From the NCBI RefSeq assembly GCF_010015445.1, contig NC_053120.1, positions 1,799,278 to 1,863,277 on the forward strand: a stretch of 64,000 nt of DNA, given 5' to 3'. The position numbers were made by a program, and so were the translations under genes. Of this stretch, positions 58,529-64,000 are shown in pieces. How positions within the stretch are numbered: the stretch's first letter is position 1; the number at the start of each line of letters is the position of its first letter. Under the pieces are notes generated by a model. It made no database searches. It saw nothing but the letters and a program-made list of their open reading frames with translations, and had not been told where the DNA came from. The DNA comes from Perca fluviatilis (lineage: Eukaryota > Chordata > Actinopteri > Perciformes > Percidae).

Positions 58529-59169
58529 CACATATATATGTATATGTATGTTTGTTGTGACATTTAACATACATATATATATGTATGTTAAATGTCACAA
58601 CAAATATCTCAGTACTCCAACAACCAGTGGTGTGTTCAGACATGAAGACATCAGCAGAAAGATGGACAGACTTACTTTGTTCAAAGCTGCAGCTCCTCCT
58701 CCTCACTCTTCTTTCTGTCACTGTGAAAACATTTCTTCATCAATAAAATGTTGATTGTTGATATTATTGATATTTTAACGAGAACAAACTCAAACAAACA
58801 TAATCAAGATGAGCAAAGCTTCTCTTAAAATGCTGTTTCACCAAATGTTGCAACATTTAGCTTTAAAACCCAGAAAAGATCCATCTGAGTTTGAAACAGT
58901 ATCTGAACTAATAGTTCTGCATCACGAATATAACTCCATATGTAACTCTTTAACAGAACATTTTATCTTCATCTTCAATGCATCATATTCATCAGGTCAG
59001 CTGACAGTAAAACATAACGGTTACTGCTGCGGAGTCATTACTGAAGTCTGGAGGAGGAGGATCTTTGGACTGGTCACTCTTCATAGACTGACAGCCAGAT
59101 ACTACAGACTCTGCTCCGTCCTCCTCTTCCTCCAAATCACTCTTCTGAGTGAGCTGATCTGAAGTCAGT
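38578..59169 (-). CDS. nlrp1: NLRP1-like NLR gene (FISNA-NACHT-LRR-FIIND-CARD)
   Basis: A multi-exon minus-strand gene. Exons read: 59042-59169 (approximate), 58676-58720, 54933-56720, 49555-49728, 46786-46959, 45814-45851, 45447-45571, 44903-44958, 44040-44257, 43456-43721, 41529-41645, 41257-41398 and 38578-38909. Introns I could delimit have GT/AG ends and codon phases match across every junction from the NACHT exon to the stop. The domain order is that of NLRP1-type sensors: NACHT ATPase for assembly, LRRs, a self-cleaving FIIND and a C-terminal CARD. In mammals the released UPA-CARD fragment recruits ASC and caspase-1; the same role here is inferred. A single frameshift near 55885 would truncate the protein unless it is a sequence error. 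The true start codon is not certain; an ATG at 59082-59084 ([12 protein letters not shown]) is one candidate. The symbol reflects architecture, not proven orthology. Confidence 0.8.
40595..41045. mobile_element. transposon-like insertion carrying a helicase motif fragment
   Basis: The ends AGCCTAGAAATC and (reverse complement) AGCCTGACAAGC are imperfect inverted repeats. The repeat sequence that continues on both sides is cut here, with ctatttagcaga present at both junctions. AT also flanks both ends. Inside, 40741-40941 encodes [20 protein letters not shown], a Walker A (motif I) of the RecQ/DEAD helicase type. ISL2EU-like elements use AT targets, but assignment is uncertain. Confidence 0.5.
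41257..41398 (-). CDS. NLRP1-like exon: UPA C-terminal part
   Basis: The exon reads [20 protein letters not shown] then [20 protein letters not shown], bounded by acceptor ttgttttcag and donor gtaaag. The YGPxxHATFxV and [11 protein letters not shown] patterns are hallmark residues at the end of the FIIND of NLRP1 and CARD8. Phase 1 at its end joins the CARD exon in frame (Gly codon). Confidence 0.88.
41529..41645 (-). CDS. NLRP1-like exon: UPA middle part
   Basis: The exon reads [20 protein letters not shown] then [11 protein letters not shown]. It starts after a rather weak acceptor (ttactaaag) and ends at donor gtgggt. Both phases are 0 and fit the neighbours. Confidence 0.75.
42662..42795. 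repeat. 66-bp tandem duplication
   Basis: Two copies of a unit containing tgtacaaccattttaggaat and cagtataagaaaatatgaa, nearly identical and so recent. It lies in an intron of the NLR gene. Confidence 0.9.
43456..43721 (-). CDS. NLRP1-like exon: FIIND cleavage site and UPA start
   Basis: After acceptor tttctttcccag the exon reads [20 protein letters not shown] then [18 protein letters not shown] and ends NIPLTE before donor gtaaag. The catalytic-type His is codon 43687-43689 and the Ser is 43606-43608, 27 residues apart. That equals the spacing of His1186 and Ser1213, the self-cleavage residues of human NLRP1. The residue before the Ser is Leu, not Phe. A Glu lies 10 residues after the His. 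Self-cleavage between Leu and Ser is therefore predicted, splitting ZU5 from UPA-CARD. Confidence 0.88.
44040..44257 (-). CDS. NLRP1-like exon: FIIND ZU5 part
   Basis: The exon reads [19 protein letters not shown] then [20 protein letters not shown] and HLPHCETKE. The RCPxxGxFQCxxTGLxF and AGPLFDIKC patterns match the N-terminal subdomain of NLRP1/CARD8 FIIND. Acceptor ccgacag and donor gtaaag bound it, with phases 2 and 1. Confidence 0.9.
44903..44958 (-). CDS. NLRP1-like exon: start of FIIND
   Basis: A 56-bp exon encoding [25 protein letters not shown] is the usual first motif of the FIIND. Acceptor ttattaattcag and donor gtaacc; phases 0 and 2 agree with the neighbours. Confidence 0.85.
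45050..45185. repeat. about 58-bp minisatellite, over two copies
   Basis: Tandem copies of atcacttcactttctactct then tgcactatttactctgtatc within an NLR intron. Confidence 0.85.
45447..45571 (-). CDS. NLRP1-like exon: acidic linker before FIIND
   Basis: The 125-bp exon reads [20 protein letters not shown] and ends [14 protein letters not shown]. It is a low-complexity linker typical of the LRR-FIIND junction. The donor is gtcagt, less common but also used at the LRR exons. Confidence 0.7.
45814..45851 (-). CDS. NLRP1-like small linker exon
   Basis: A 38-bp exon ([12 protein letters not shown]) between acceptor tttatctcttcag and donor gtgagt. It adds 1+36+1 bases and exactly links the phase of the LRR exon to that of 45571. 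Its existence rests on splice signals and phase only. Confidence 0.6.
46786..46959 (-). CDS. NLRP1-like LRR exon (second)
   Basis: A 174-bp exon, the standard size for one pair of NLR leucine-rich repeats. It reads [20 protein letters not shown] then [20 protein letters not shown]. The acceptor is ctttattcag; the donor is gtcagt. Phase 2 at both ends lets such exons be added or skipped without frame change. Confidence 0.88.
47470..47532 (-). pseudogene. truncated LRR exon remnant
   Basis: After an intact acceptor (ctctttattcag) the sequence reads [17 protein letters not shown], very like the exon at 46786-46959. It then departs from the LRR pattern and has no donor. It is a partial duplicate of an LRR exon. 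Confidence 0.75.
48420..49250. other. NLR intron, no gene recognised
   Basis: Repeat-like intron sequence with no coding signal or recognised transposon end. Confidence 0.35.
49260..49490 (-). pseudogene. stray NACHT-domain fragment inside the NLR gene
   Basis: The minus strand reads [20 protein letters not shown] then [19 protein letters not shown] and [11 protein letters not shown]. This matches codons at about 56120-56330 of the NACHT exon, including the Walker B box, at roughly 93% nucleotide identity by eye. It lies 65 bp downstream of an LRR exon and is open with it in one 165-codon reading frame if the LRR donor is not used. No splice acceptor was identified. Confidence 0.85.
49555..49728 (-). 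CDS. NLRP1-like LRR exon (first)
   Basis: A 174-bp exon reading [20 protein letters not shown] then [20 protein letters not shown] and CRLETLR. The acceptor is gtcatcacag and the donor gtcagt. Phase 2 fits the preceding NACHT exon (Arg codon CG|A). Confidence 0.92.
49788..50690. mobile_element. foldback MITE flanked by TTAA
   Basis: The ends AGTGATGGTTCGGAGTA and TACTCCGAACCATCACT are perfect inverted repeats, flanked by TTAA (49784-49787, 50691-50694). The inverted similarity continues through most of the element, for example ataaaacgatggattggaaa against tttccaatccatcgttttat, so the two arms could form a hairpin of about 400 bp per arm. No ORF. Confidence 0.88.
51135..51725 (+). pseudogene. 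L2 LINE ORF1 C-terminal part
   Basis: The first 50 residues ([19 protein letters not shown] then [20 protein letters not shown]) match the end of the SGNH/esterase-like domain found in ORF1 of fish L2-type LINEs. The rest is a Pro/Ser-rich tail. The 5' two-thirds of ORF1 are missing. Confidence 0.6.
51945..52529 (+). pseudogene. L2 LINE apurinic-type endonuclease
   Basis: Reads [28 protein letters not shown] (catalytic Glu), GGGVAILF, then in a second frame IYRPPK and [10 protein letters not shown] (catalytic Asp and Asn). The endonuclease would nick the target DNA. A frame break at 52226 and a stop at 52529 inactivate it. Confidence 0.82.
52739..54518 (+). pseudogene. L2 LINE reverse transcriptase and C-terminus
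   Basis: 385 open codons (52739-53896) hold RT motifs in order: [64 protein letters not shown] and YADDTQIY (catalytic Asp pair intact). After a stop the C-terminal part continues in other frames ([61 protein letters not shown]). The core is well preserved, so decay is moderate. Confidence 0.88.
54933..56720 (-). CDS. NLRP1-like large exon: FISNA, NACHT, winged helix
   Basis: A 1788-bp exon between acceptor ccttttttag and donor gtaagt. The FISNA part reads [12 protein letters not shown] to [18 protein letters not shown] shows Walker [15 protein letters not shown], Walker [14 protein letters not shown] and sensor [14 protein letters not shown]. The winged-helix and helical parts include [20 protein letters not shown] and [17 protein letters not shown], ending NCRKAR. 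It binds ATP and drives oligomerisation in related proteins. A single frameshift beside six G (55887-55892) separates 56720-55895 from the rest; everything else is open. It may be an error, a strain variant or a real lesion. Confidence 0.92.
56857..58454 (+). mobile_element. Tc1-like DNA transposon, 1598 bp
   Basis: Inverted ends cagtgccttgcgaaaagtat and atacttgcaaggcactg, extending at least to ttttgccacatttcaggcct and its reverse complement, are flanked by TA (56855-56856, 58455-58456). This is the usual Tc1 size and structure. It lies in an NLR intron, on the strand opposite to the host gene. Confidence 0.93.
57189..58264 (+). pseudogene. Tc1-like transposase relic
   Basis: The DNA-binding helix-turn-helix part reads [19 protein letters not shown]. 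The DDE part shows D in [11 protein letters not shown] in [10 protein letters not shown] and E in [11 protein letters not shown], with 34 residues between the last two, so DD34E. A stop after RPSL (57420), frame breaks around 57425-57580 and another near 58190 disrupt it. The protein would cut and paste the element; this copy is inactive. Confidence 0.9.
58455..58600. repeat. (CATA/TA)n microsatellite with palindrome
   Basis: TA and CATA repeats, then tacatatatatatgta, an inverted arrangement able to fold. Next to it acatttaacatacatatata and tatgttaaatgtcacaacaa mirror each other. Confidence 0.9.
58676..58720 (-). CDS. NLRP1-like 45-bp exon
   Basis: Bounded by acceptor gttttcacag and donor gtaagt. 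It encodes [13 protein letters not shown] and joins the NACHT exon as [12 protein letters not shown] basic stretch is typical between the fish NLR N-terminal peptide and FISNA. No stop occurs only in the phase used. Confidence 0.7.
59042..59169 (-). CDS. NLRP1-like N-terminal exon
   Basis: Reads [20 protein letters not shown] then [13 protein letters not shown]. The [11 protein letters not shown] motif marks the N-terminal exons of fish NLRC/NLR-C family proteins. The donor tca|gtaatg at 59042 gives the phase needed by the next exon; gtaacc at about 59025 is an alternative that would not. The acceptor (acatctcag) and start codon are uncertain. Confidence 0.65.
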
Positions 59170-59255
59170 CTGAGATGTAAAACAGGAACACTGACAGTGA
59201 GCTCACAACATTTAGAGGGAAACAAGTTTGAACAAGTCACAGGTAAGACTGGAAG

Positions 59256-59259
<4 letters not shown>

Positions 59260-59338
<79 letters not shown>
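59260..59338. repeat. (CA)n microsatellite
   Basis: Nearly pure CA tract in the first NLR intron. It corresponds to 6762-6835 in the paralogous segment. Confidence 0.96.
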
Positions 59339-59340
<2 letters not shown>

Positions 59341-59617
59341 TCAGTTGTCTTTAAATCAGTGTTTTCACAGCAAGTTTATTGTGTATTATTCAGCCAATCA
59401 GGACTTAGTGTCAACCATCAAACTGAGTTCATTCTAAGATTTGCCTACAGCTATAAAACTGCTCTGTGTGGAGAGTGGTGCCACCTAACCAATGGTGCTG
59501 TTCTTTGAGTCTCTATACACCTCAGGGCTTGATATTCCCTTTCCTCTGCAGTCCACAGGGAGAAAACTGACTCAGAGACTTTAACAGTCAAATAATAAAT
59601 GTTGGATTAAAACTCAC

Positions 59618-59700
59618 CCTGCCTCAGCCTTCGTTTTCTCCTGCTGCTCTCTTCTGTCCTCTAAATGGAGTCTACACTGACTGATCTCTTTCCATCTCAG
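59618..59700 (-). other. probable non-coding first exon of the NLR gene
   Basis: On the minus strand the sequence ends GGCTGAGGCAGG|GTGAG, a good splice donor (exon end 59618). It is conserved at 7027 in the paralogous copy. No ATG in frame was found, so this is taken as 5'UTR. The transcription start is not determined. Confidence 0.5.
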
Positions 59701-59932
59701 GGTCTCCTCCCTGTTCTCATGTTCCTGGATCACATGCTCACTGTTGCTCCTCCCCTCTCTGTTTACAGGAAATCACATGACTATCTGAGTGGGGAGGTTT
59801 TTGTGTTCACACAGATCAGTTTTAACTCTACTGCTGCTGGTGTGGCGTGCCACCAAACACACCAAATAACTGATAATATTCTGCATTTAGAAAAGACTTG
59901 TCAAAGTTTCTCCTACAGACACTTTGCTTTAA

Positions 59933-60255
59933 AGGTCCCATGACATGGTCCTCTTGGGATGCTTTTATGTAGACCTTAGTGGTCCCCTAATACTGTATCT
60001 GAAGTCTTTTTTATATATAGGCCTTAGTGGTCCCCTAATACTGTATCTGAAGTCTCTTTTATATAGACCTTAGTGGTCCCCTAATACTGTATCTGAAGTC
60101 TCTTTATATAGACCTTAGTGGTCCCCTAATATACTGTATCTGAAGTCTCTTTTATATAGACCTTAGTGGTCCCCCTAATACTGTATCTGCAAGTCTCTTT
60201 TATATAGACCTTAGTGGTCCCCTAATACTGTATCTGAAGTCTCTTTGTATGCTAT
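59933..60255. mobile_element. MITE remnant with a 46-bp internal tandem repeat
   Basis: Starts aaaggtcccatgacatggtc and contains six copies of accttagtggtcccctaata then ctgtatctgaagtctctttt. The right end is missing where the SINE begins. It is absent from the paralogous segment at 8330, so it inserted after the duplication. Confidence 0.8.
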
Positions 60256-60265
60256 TCTGAATTTA

Positions 60266-60490
60266 ATTATGTGGCTCAGTGGTAGAGTGGTCACCTGCCA
60301 ATCGCAGGTTGGTGGTTCGATCCCTGGCCTTGAAGTCCAATGGCGAAGTGTCCTTGGGCAAGACACTGAACCCTGAGTTGATGCTGCGCATTGAGTGTAT
60401 GCGGTGTTTAGTGTGTATCTGATGAGCAGGTGGCTCCTTGTACGGCAGCCTCAGTGCATACTATTGTGTGAATGGTGAATGATTCCTGTC
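60266..60490 (+). mobile_element. tRNA-derived SINE
   Basis: Contains RNA polymerase III A box tggctcagtgg (60272-60282) and B box ggttcgatccc (60314-60324). They are followed by the SINE body with tccttgggcaagacactgaa, a sequence frequent in fish SINEs. The acceptor stem does not pair, so it is not a tRNA gene. Confidence 0.85.
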
Positions 60491-60581
60491 TCTCCATGTT
60501 GTGAACTGCAACATGTCCATGTATTTATTTTTGTAATTTCAGCCTGACATTCTGTCTGATATTTAACTAGTCTCTCTTTAA

Positions 60582-61466
60582 GTGCTCATATTATGCTTTT
60601 AGGCTTTTCCCCTTCCCTTTATAGTTTTATATATCTTTTTTGTGTACGTTATAGGTTTACAAAGTGAAAAGCCCAAAGTCCCCCCCAAAGGGACTTACCA
60701 TCTCCAACAGAAAACACTGTTCACCAACTGCTCCAAACAGCTCTATTGTAGTCCAGCCTTTACTTCTAGAGACAACGCTTATAATGCTCGCCTAGCTGCT
60801 AGCATGGCAGCCGCCTCATACTCTGCTCCTGACTGGCTAGTAGTCCTTACCTAGGTACTGTCGAGGGCGGGCCCTCATACTCTGCTTCTGACTGGCTAGT
60901 AGTCCTTACCTAGGTACTGTCAGGGTACGCCCTCATACTCTGCTTCTGACTGGCTAGTAGTCCTTACCTAGGTACTGTCAGGGCACCCCTCTCATACTCT
61001 GCTTCTGACTGGCTAGTAGTCCTTACCTAGGTACTGTCAGGCGCACCCATACTCTGCTTCTGACTGGCTAGTAGTCCTTACCTAGGTACTGTCAGGGCCC
61101 CTCATACTCTGCTTCTGACTGGCTAGTAGTCCTTACCTAGGTACTGTCAGGGCCCTCATACTCTGCTTCTGACTGGCTAGTAGTCCTTACCTAGGTACTG
61201 TCAGGGCCCTCATACTCTGCTTCTGACTGGCTAGTAGTCCTTACCTAGCTACTGAGCATGTGCGACTCACAACAAAGATGTTCCAGCAGTGAGATGTCTC
61301 ACTCTGTAGCTAAAACAGAGACCTAAACACAGGGTGAAAAGAGGAGCTGCAGCAATGTGCAGTACAACAAAAATATGGTGTTTTTTGAAAATTAAACCAT
61401 GTAAACCTATTCTGATATAACCTCTAAATAGATTATGAACCTGAAAATGAGCATAATATGAGCACT
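60582..61466. mobile_element. MITE with GTGCTCATATTATGC ends and an internal minisatellite
   Basis: Left end gtgctcatattatgctttta and right end gagcataatatgagcact are inverted repeats flanked by TTAA (60578-60581, 61467-61470). From about 60826 to 61250 it holds roughly eight copies of a 54-65-bp unit with gactggctagtagtccttac and ctaggtactgtcaggg. Unit length varies just after the ggg run. Confidence 0.85.
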
Positions 61467-61470
61467 TTAA

Positions 61471-62040
61471 GGATTGAAGCCAGTTGACATGGTCATATAG
61501 TTTAGAGTTAGCAGAAGGCTAAACTACCAGAGGCCTGGACTATGAAGCAAGATCAACATGTATTTCAGTTCCTCTGCTTCACCTAACCTAACAACCGCGG
61601 TCCTGCATAAGCTGTGACACACGCTGGTTAACGAATTCAATCAACTCAGGGTTTCCCAGTCCAGTGACGCACGCGTTCACATAAAAGAGGCGGTGTTGCG
61701 TCCATATGACCAATCACAAACATCTACCAGAGCCGCATATTTTACTTAAGAAGAGCATATGATAATCCTACAGAAATATGAAGAACACAGACATGGTTTT
61801 ACAGACAAAATGCAATTCAGTCACTGCTGCTAAACCCAGGAAGGACAGGTGGCAAAACATTGCCGATGTTGAAAATGCATATATTTCAAGACTAACCCTA
61901 ACCCCATCAATATCACTCCCCATCAGTCAGGACCAATATCTCGACCATAATTACACTGGTGCTTTCCATAAACTGATGTTGCTTTAACTTATTTCAGTTG
62001 CAACCCTGGCAGTGGGAAGTCATTGAGAGCAAATAATAAA
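61471..62040. repeat. inverted relative of 8955-9465
   Basis: Contains aagccagttgacatggtcat and gaccaatcacaaacatctac, the reverse complement of sequence at 9295-9465. The ORF at 61778-61987 (AKPRKDRWQNIADVENA) weakly resembles the Myb-like protein of Harbinger transposons. It is therefore a probable Harbinger-related fragment. Confidence 0.5.
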
Positions 62041-62193
62041 TATAAAACATAATTCAAACCGATGTGTCACATTGGCAACATACTGCTCAAGAAGTTGTCC
62101 AAGATACGAAATTCCCTCCACTGAAAATCTATATCATTCATAAAGATACCCATCAGGGAATGTTAACGGGTTGTTGGTCTCTGAATCTCCACC

Positions 62194-62201
62194 GCTCTCT
62201 T

Positions 62202-62276
<75 letters not shown>

Positions 62277-62398
62277 CTCTCTCTCTCTCTCCCCTCTCTC
62301 TCTCTCTCCCTCTCTCTTCTCTCCTTTTTCTTCTCTCTTCTCTCCCCTCTCTCTCTCCCTCTCCTCCTCCCTCCTCTTCTCTCCTCTCTCTCTCCCCG
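62194..62398. repeat. (CT)n microsatellite
   Basis: About 200 bp of CT/CCT repeat; ORFs of Ser/Leu or Arg/Glu are artefacts. Confidence 0.97.
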
Positions 62399-64000
62399 AG
62401 CTCCACCTGATCTTCTAAGAATGGTGATGCCGCTATCAACCGAGGATTGATTGGTCAGTTGGTCAGTAGGCTTATTTAACACCGGTTGATCTCAGATCTC
62501 CAACTTGATCCCGAGATTTGAGTTTTAAATTTAAGCCTTTAAAAATATTTTAAACATTATTATTAACTATGTTTTATAGCTTAACCTTTTAGAATTTTTT
62601 TAATTTTATTAATAGTATTCAGGTTAGATTTGTTATTTTTAAAAATCTTGATTTTCTTGTTTTTCATGTGTACTGTATTTTTTAAATGAATGTCTATAGC
62701 TATATTTATGATGTATTTGTATTTAATAGTAGTCAGTATCTGTTCCTCTCCTAAAACCTGTTTCAGGATGAATTTTCCACCCATGACTCAACATGAGAAC
62801 ACTAATACACGAGAAGAATCCAGGTCATGTAGAATTGATTTACAGTCTGAACTTCAGGTGACAACGATGGGATTTTAAAGTTGATCTATGCCGTTATCTT
62901 GAGGTCACATTTAATATTACATCTGCATTACATAGTTGGAACTGCAGCCTGAATATTGAGGATTTAAACACATGGATCCACACATTTCATTCATACATCA
63001 TATAAAACTTTCTGCATATTCAATTAATGAATATTTGTTAACCCTCGTATTGTTTTCCCATCGACCGCGTGAACCTGTTTTCTTCTGTTTTGCTGTTTAA
63101 AAGTTTAAAGTTTAAATCATCATGTGTCACACATTCTTAGCCAACTTTACTCTAACTTATCACCTCTAGTTTTACACTTTTTTTTGGAAATCATGGTCAA
63201 TAATCCTTATTTATATGAAAGTATACATGTCATTAGAGTAAAGAAATCAGTAATTCTTGGAATTATTAAAAAAAAGGTGAATTCCACAACTTCTAGTCTG
63301 ATGTCCACACACAACATTCTCCACTTTGCACAAAACAAAGAAGAAATCAAACATACCTCATCAGAGTAACCTCTAAACTGTCCAACTAGAGCCAAAAACC
63401 TCGTACACAAAACACTACCACAGACACACTAAATATTAATAAAATAAGAGGAATGTCACTTCCAGACTTCCAGAACCATTGATATAAAGCAGTCTTCCTT
63501 TTAGACCGGCTTGTTGTAAAATGGCTGAAAATAAAAACGTTTTCTGTTCCAATAACCAAACTAACAGATATATATCCTGCCTCGTCTTTTTACTTCTACT
63601 TTGTTAAATTATTACAATCTTAAATCATGATAATATGGACAATCCAAATCAAAATGAAGTTAATTATGAATGAAGTGTTGTGATGCTGCGCGTCCAGTCT
63701 TCTCCTACAGACTAAAGAAACATCTTTGTTTCATTCAGATCCTCCAAACAATCACACTAACATCATTTTAATCTTAATATTTTTCAATGAAAATGAGAAT
63801 AAAGATAGAGAACTGACTTTCCCTCTGATATCATGGATCATATCACCATCACAACATCAGTTGAAGTAATCCCAATCAGTGTGATGAGTTTAGTTTTGTT
63901 GTATCTTCTCATTCATGTTAATTGTGTTACGGTCATTCAATAGCCAATTATAAAACCTAAAGGAGTAAATGTCCTCAGAGTCAGGGAGCCAATCAGCACG
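62399..64000. other. no recognisable gene
   Basis: A/T-rich sequence. Only a transposon-end-like piece at 63040-63075 (ttaaccctcgtattgttttc) was noticed, related to the element at 10756-11107. No coding signal. Confidence 0.4.

Noticed and set aside
60266..60340. Possible tRNA gene
   Set aside because: A and B boxes are good, but no acceptor stem forms and a SINE body follows.

Overview
The window looks like nuclear DNA of a ray-finned (teleost) fish, probably a spiny-rayed species. The evidence is a fish-type FISNA-NACHT NLR gene, L2 and Rex/Babar-like LINEs, a BEL/Pao LTR retrotransposon, Tc1-type transposons, many TTAA-flanked MITEs and very abundant (CA)n tracts. There is no prokaryotic gene organisation. 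No database search was possible; family names rest on motifs read directly from the sequence.

Left part (1-36 kb): a low-copy repeat cluster built around an intronless gene for a membrane protein with four immunoglobulin-like domains. Two copies are open from start to stop (4520-5884 and 30673-32055). A third (25848-27205) is broken after its third Ig domain. All three share the same 5' flank: a (CA)n-type tract, then about 300 bp, then the start codon. They also share 3' flank blocks, and a further 3' flank block at 200-1110 suggests another copy lies just left of the window. Copies A and B are separated by repeats, including a complete but inactivated BEL/Pao element (16863-24548, minus strand) with two LTRs and a 5-bp target duplication. 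That element seems to sit inside a candidate older solo LTR (15761-25014). A LINE relic separates copies B and C.

Right part (38.5-59.7 kb): one large gene on the minus strand, an NLRP1-like NLR. I could follow it exon by exon with matching splice phases: a short N-terminal exon, a 45-bp exon, a 1.8-kb FISNA/NACHT exon, two 174-bp LRR exons, two linker exons, five exons of a FIIND (ZU5-UPA) domain and a terminal CARD exon. The FIIND keeps a His and a Ser 27 residues apart at the expected self-cleavage site, written here as Leu|Ser. The only lesion seen is one frameshift beside a run of six G in the NACHT exon. Its introns hold an L2 LINE, a Tc1-like element, foldback MITEs and a stray duplicate of part of the NACHT domain.

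The two halves are linked. The 5' flank and non-coding first exon of the NLR gene (59.3-60.6 kb) have a paralogous copy at 6.8-8.4 kb, next to Ig receptor copy A. The locus therefore combines a tandem surface Ig-receptor family with a cytosolic inflammasome-type sensor, and shows segmental duplication and heavy transposon traffic. The last 1.5 kb and several intergenic stretches contain nothing I can identify.
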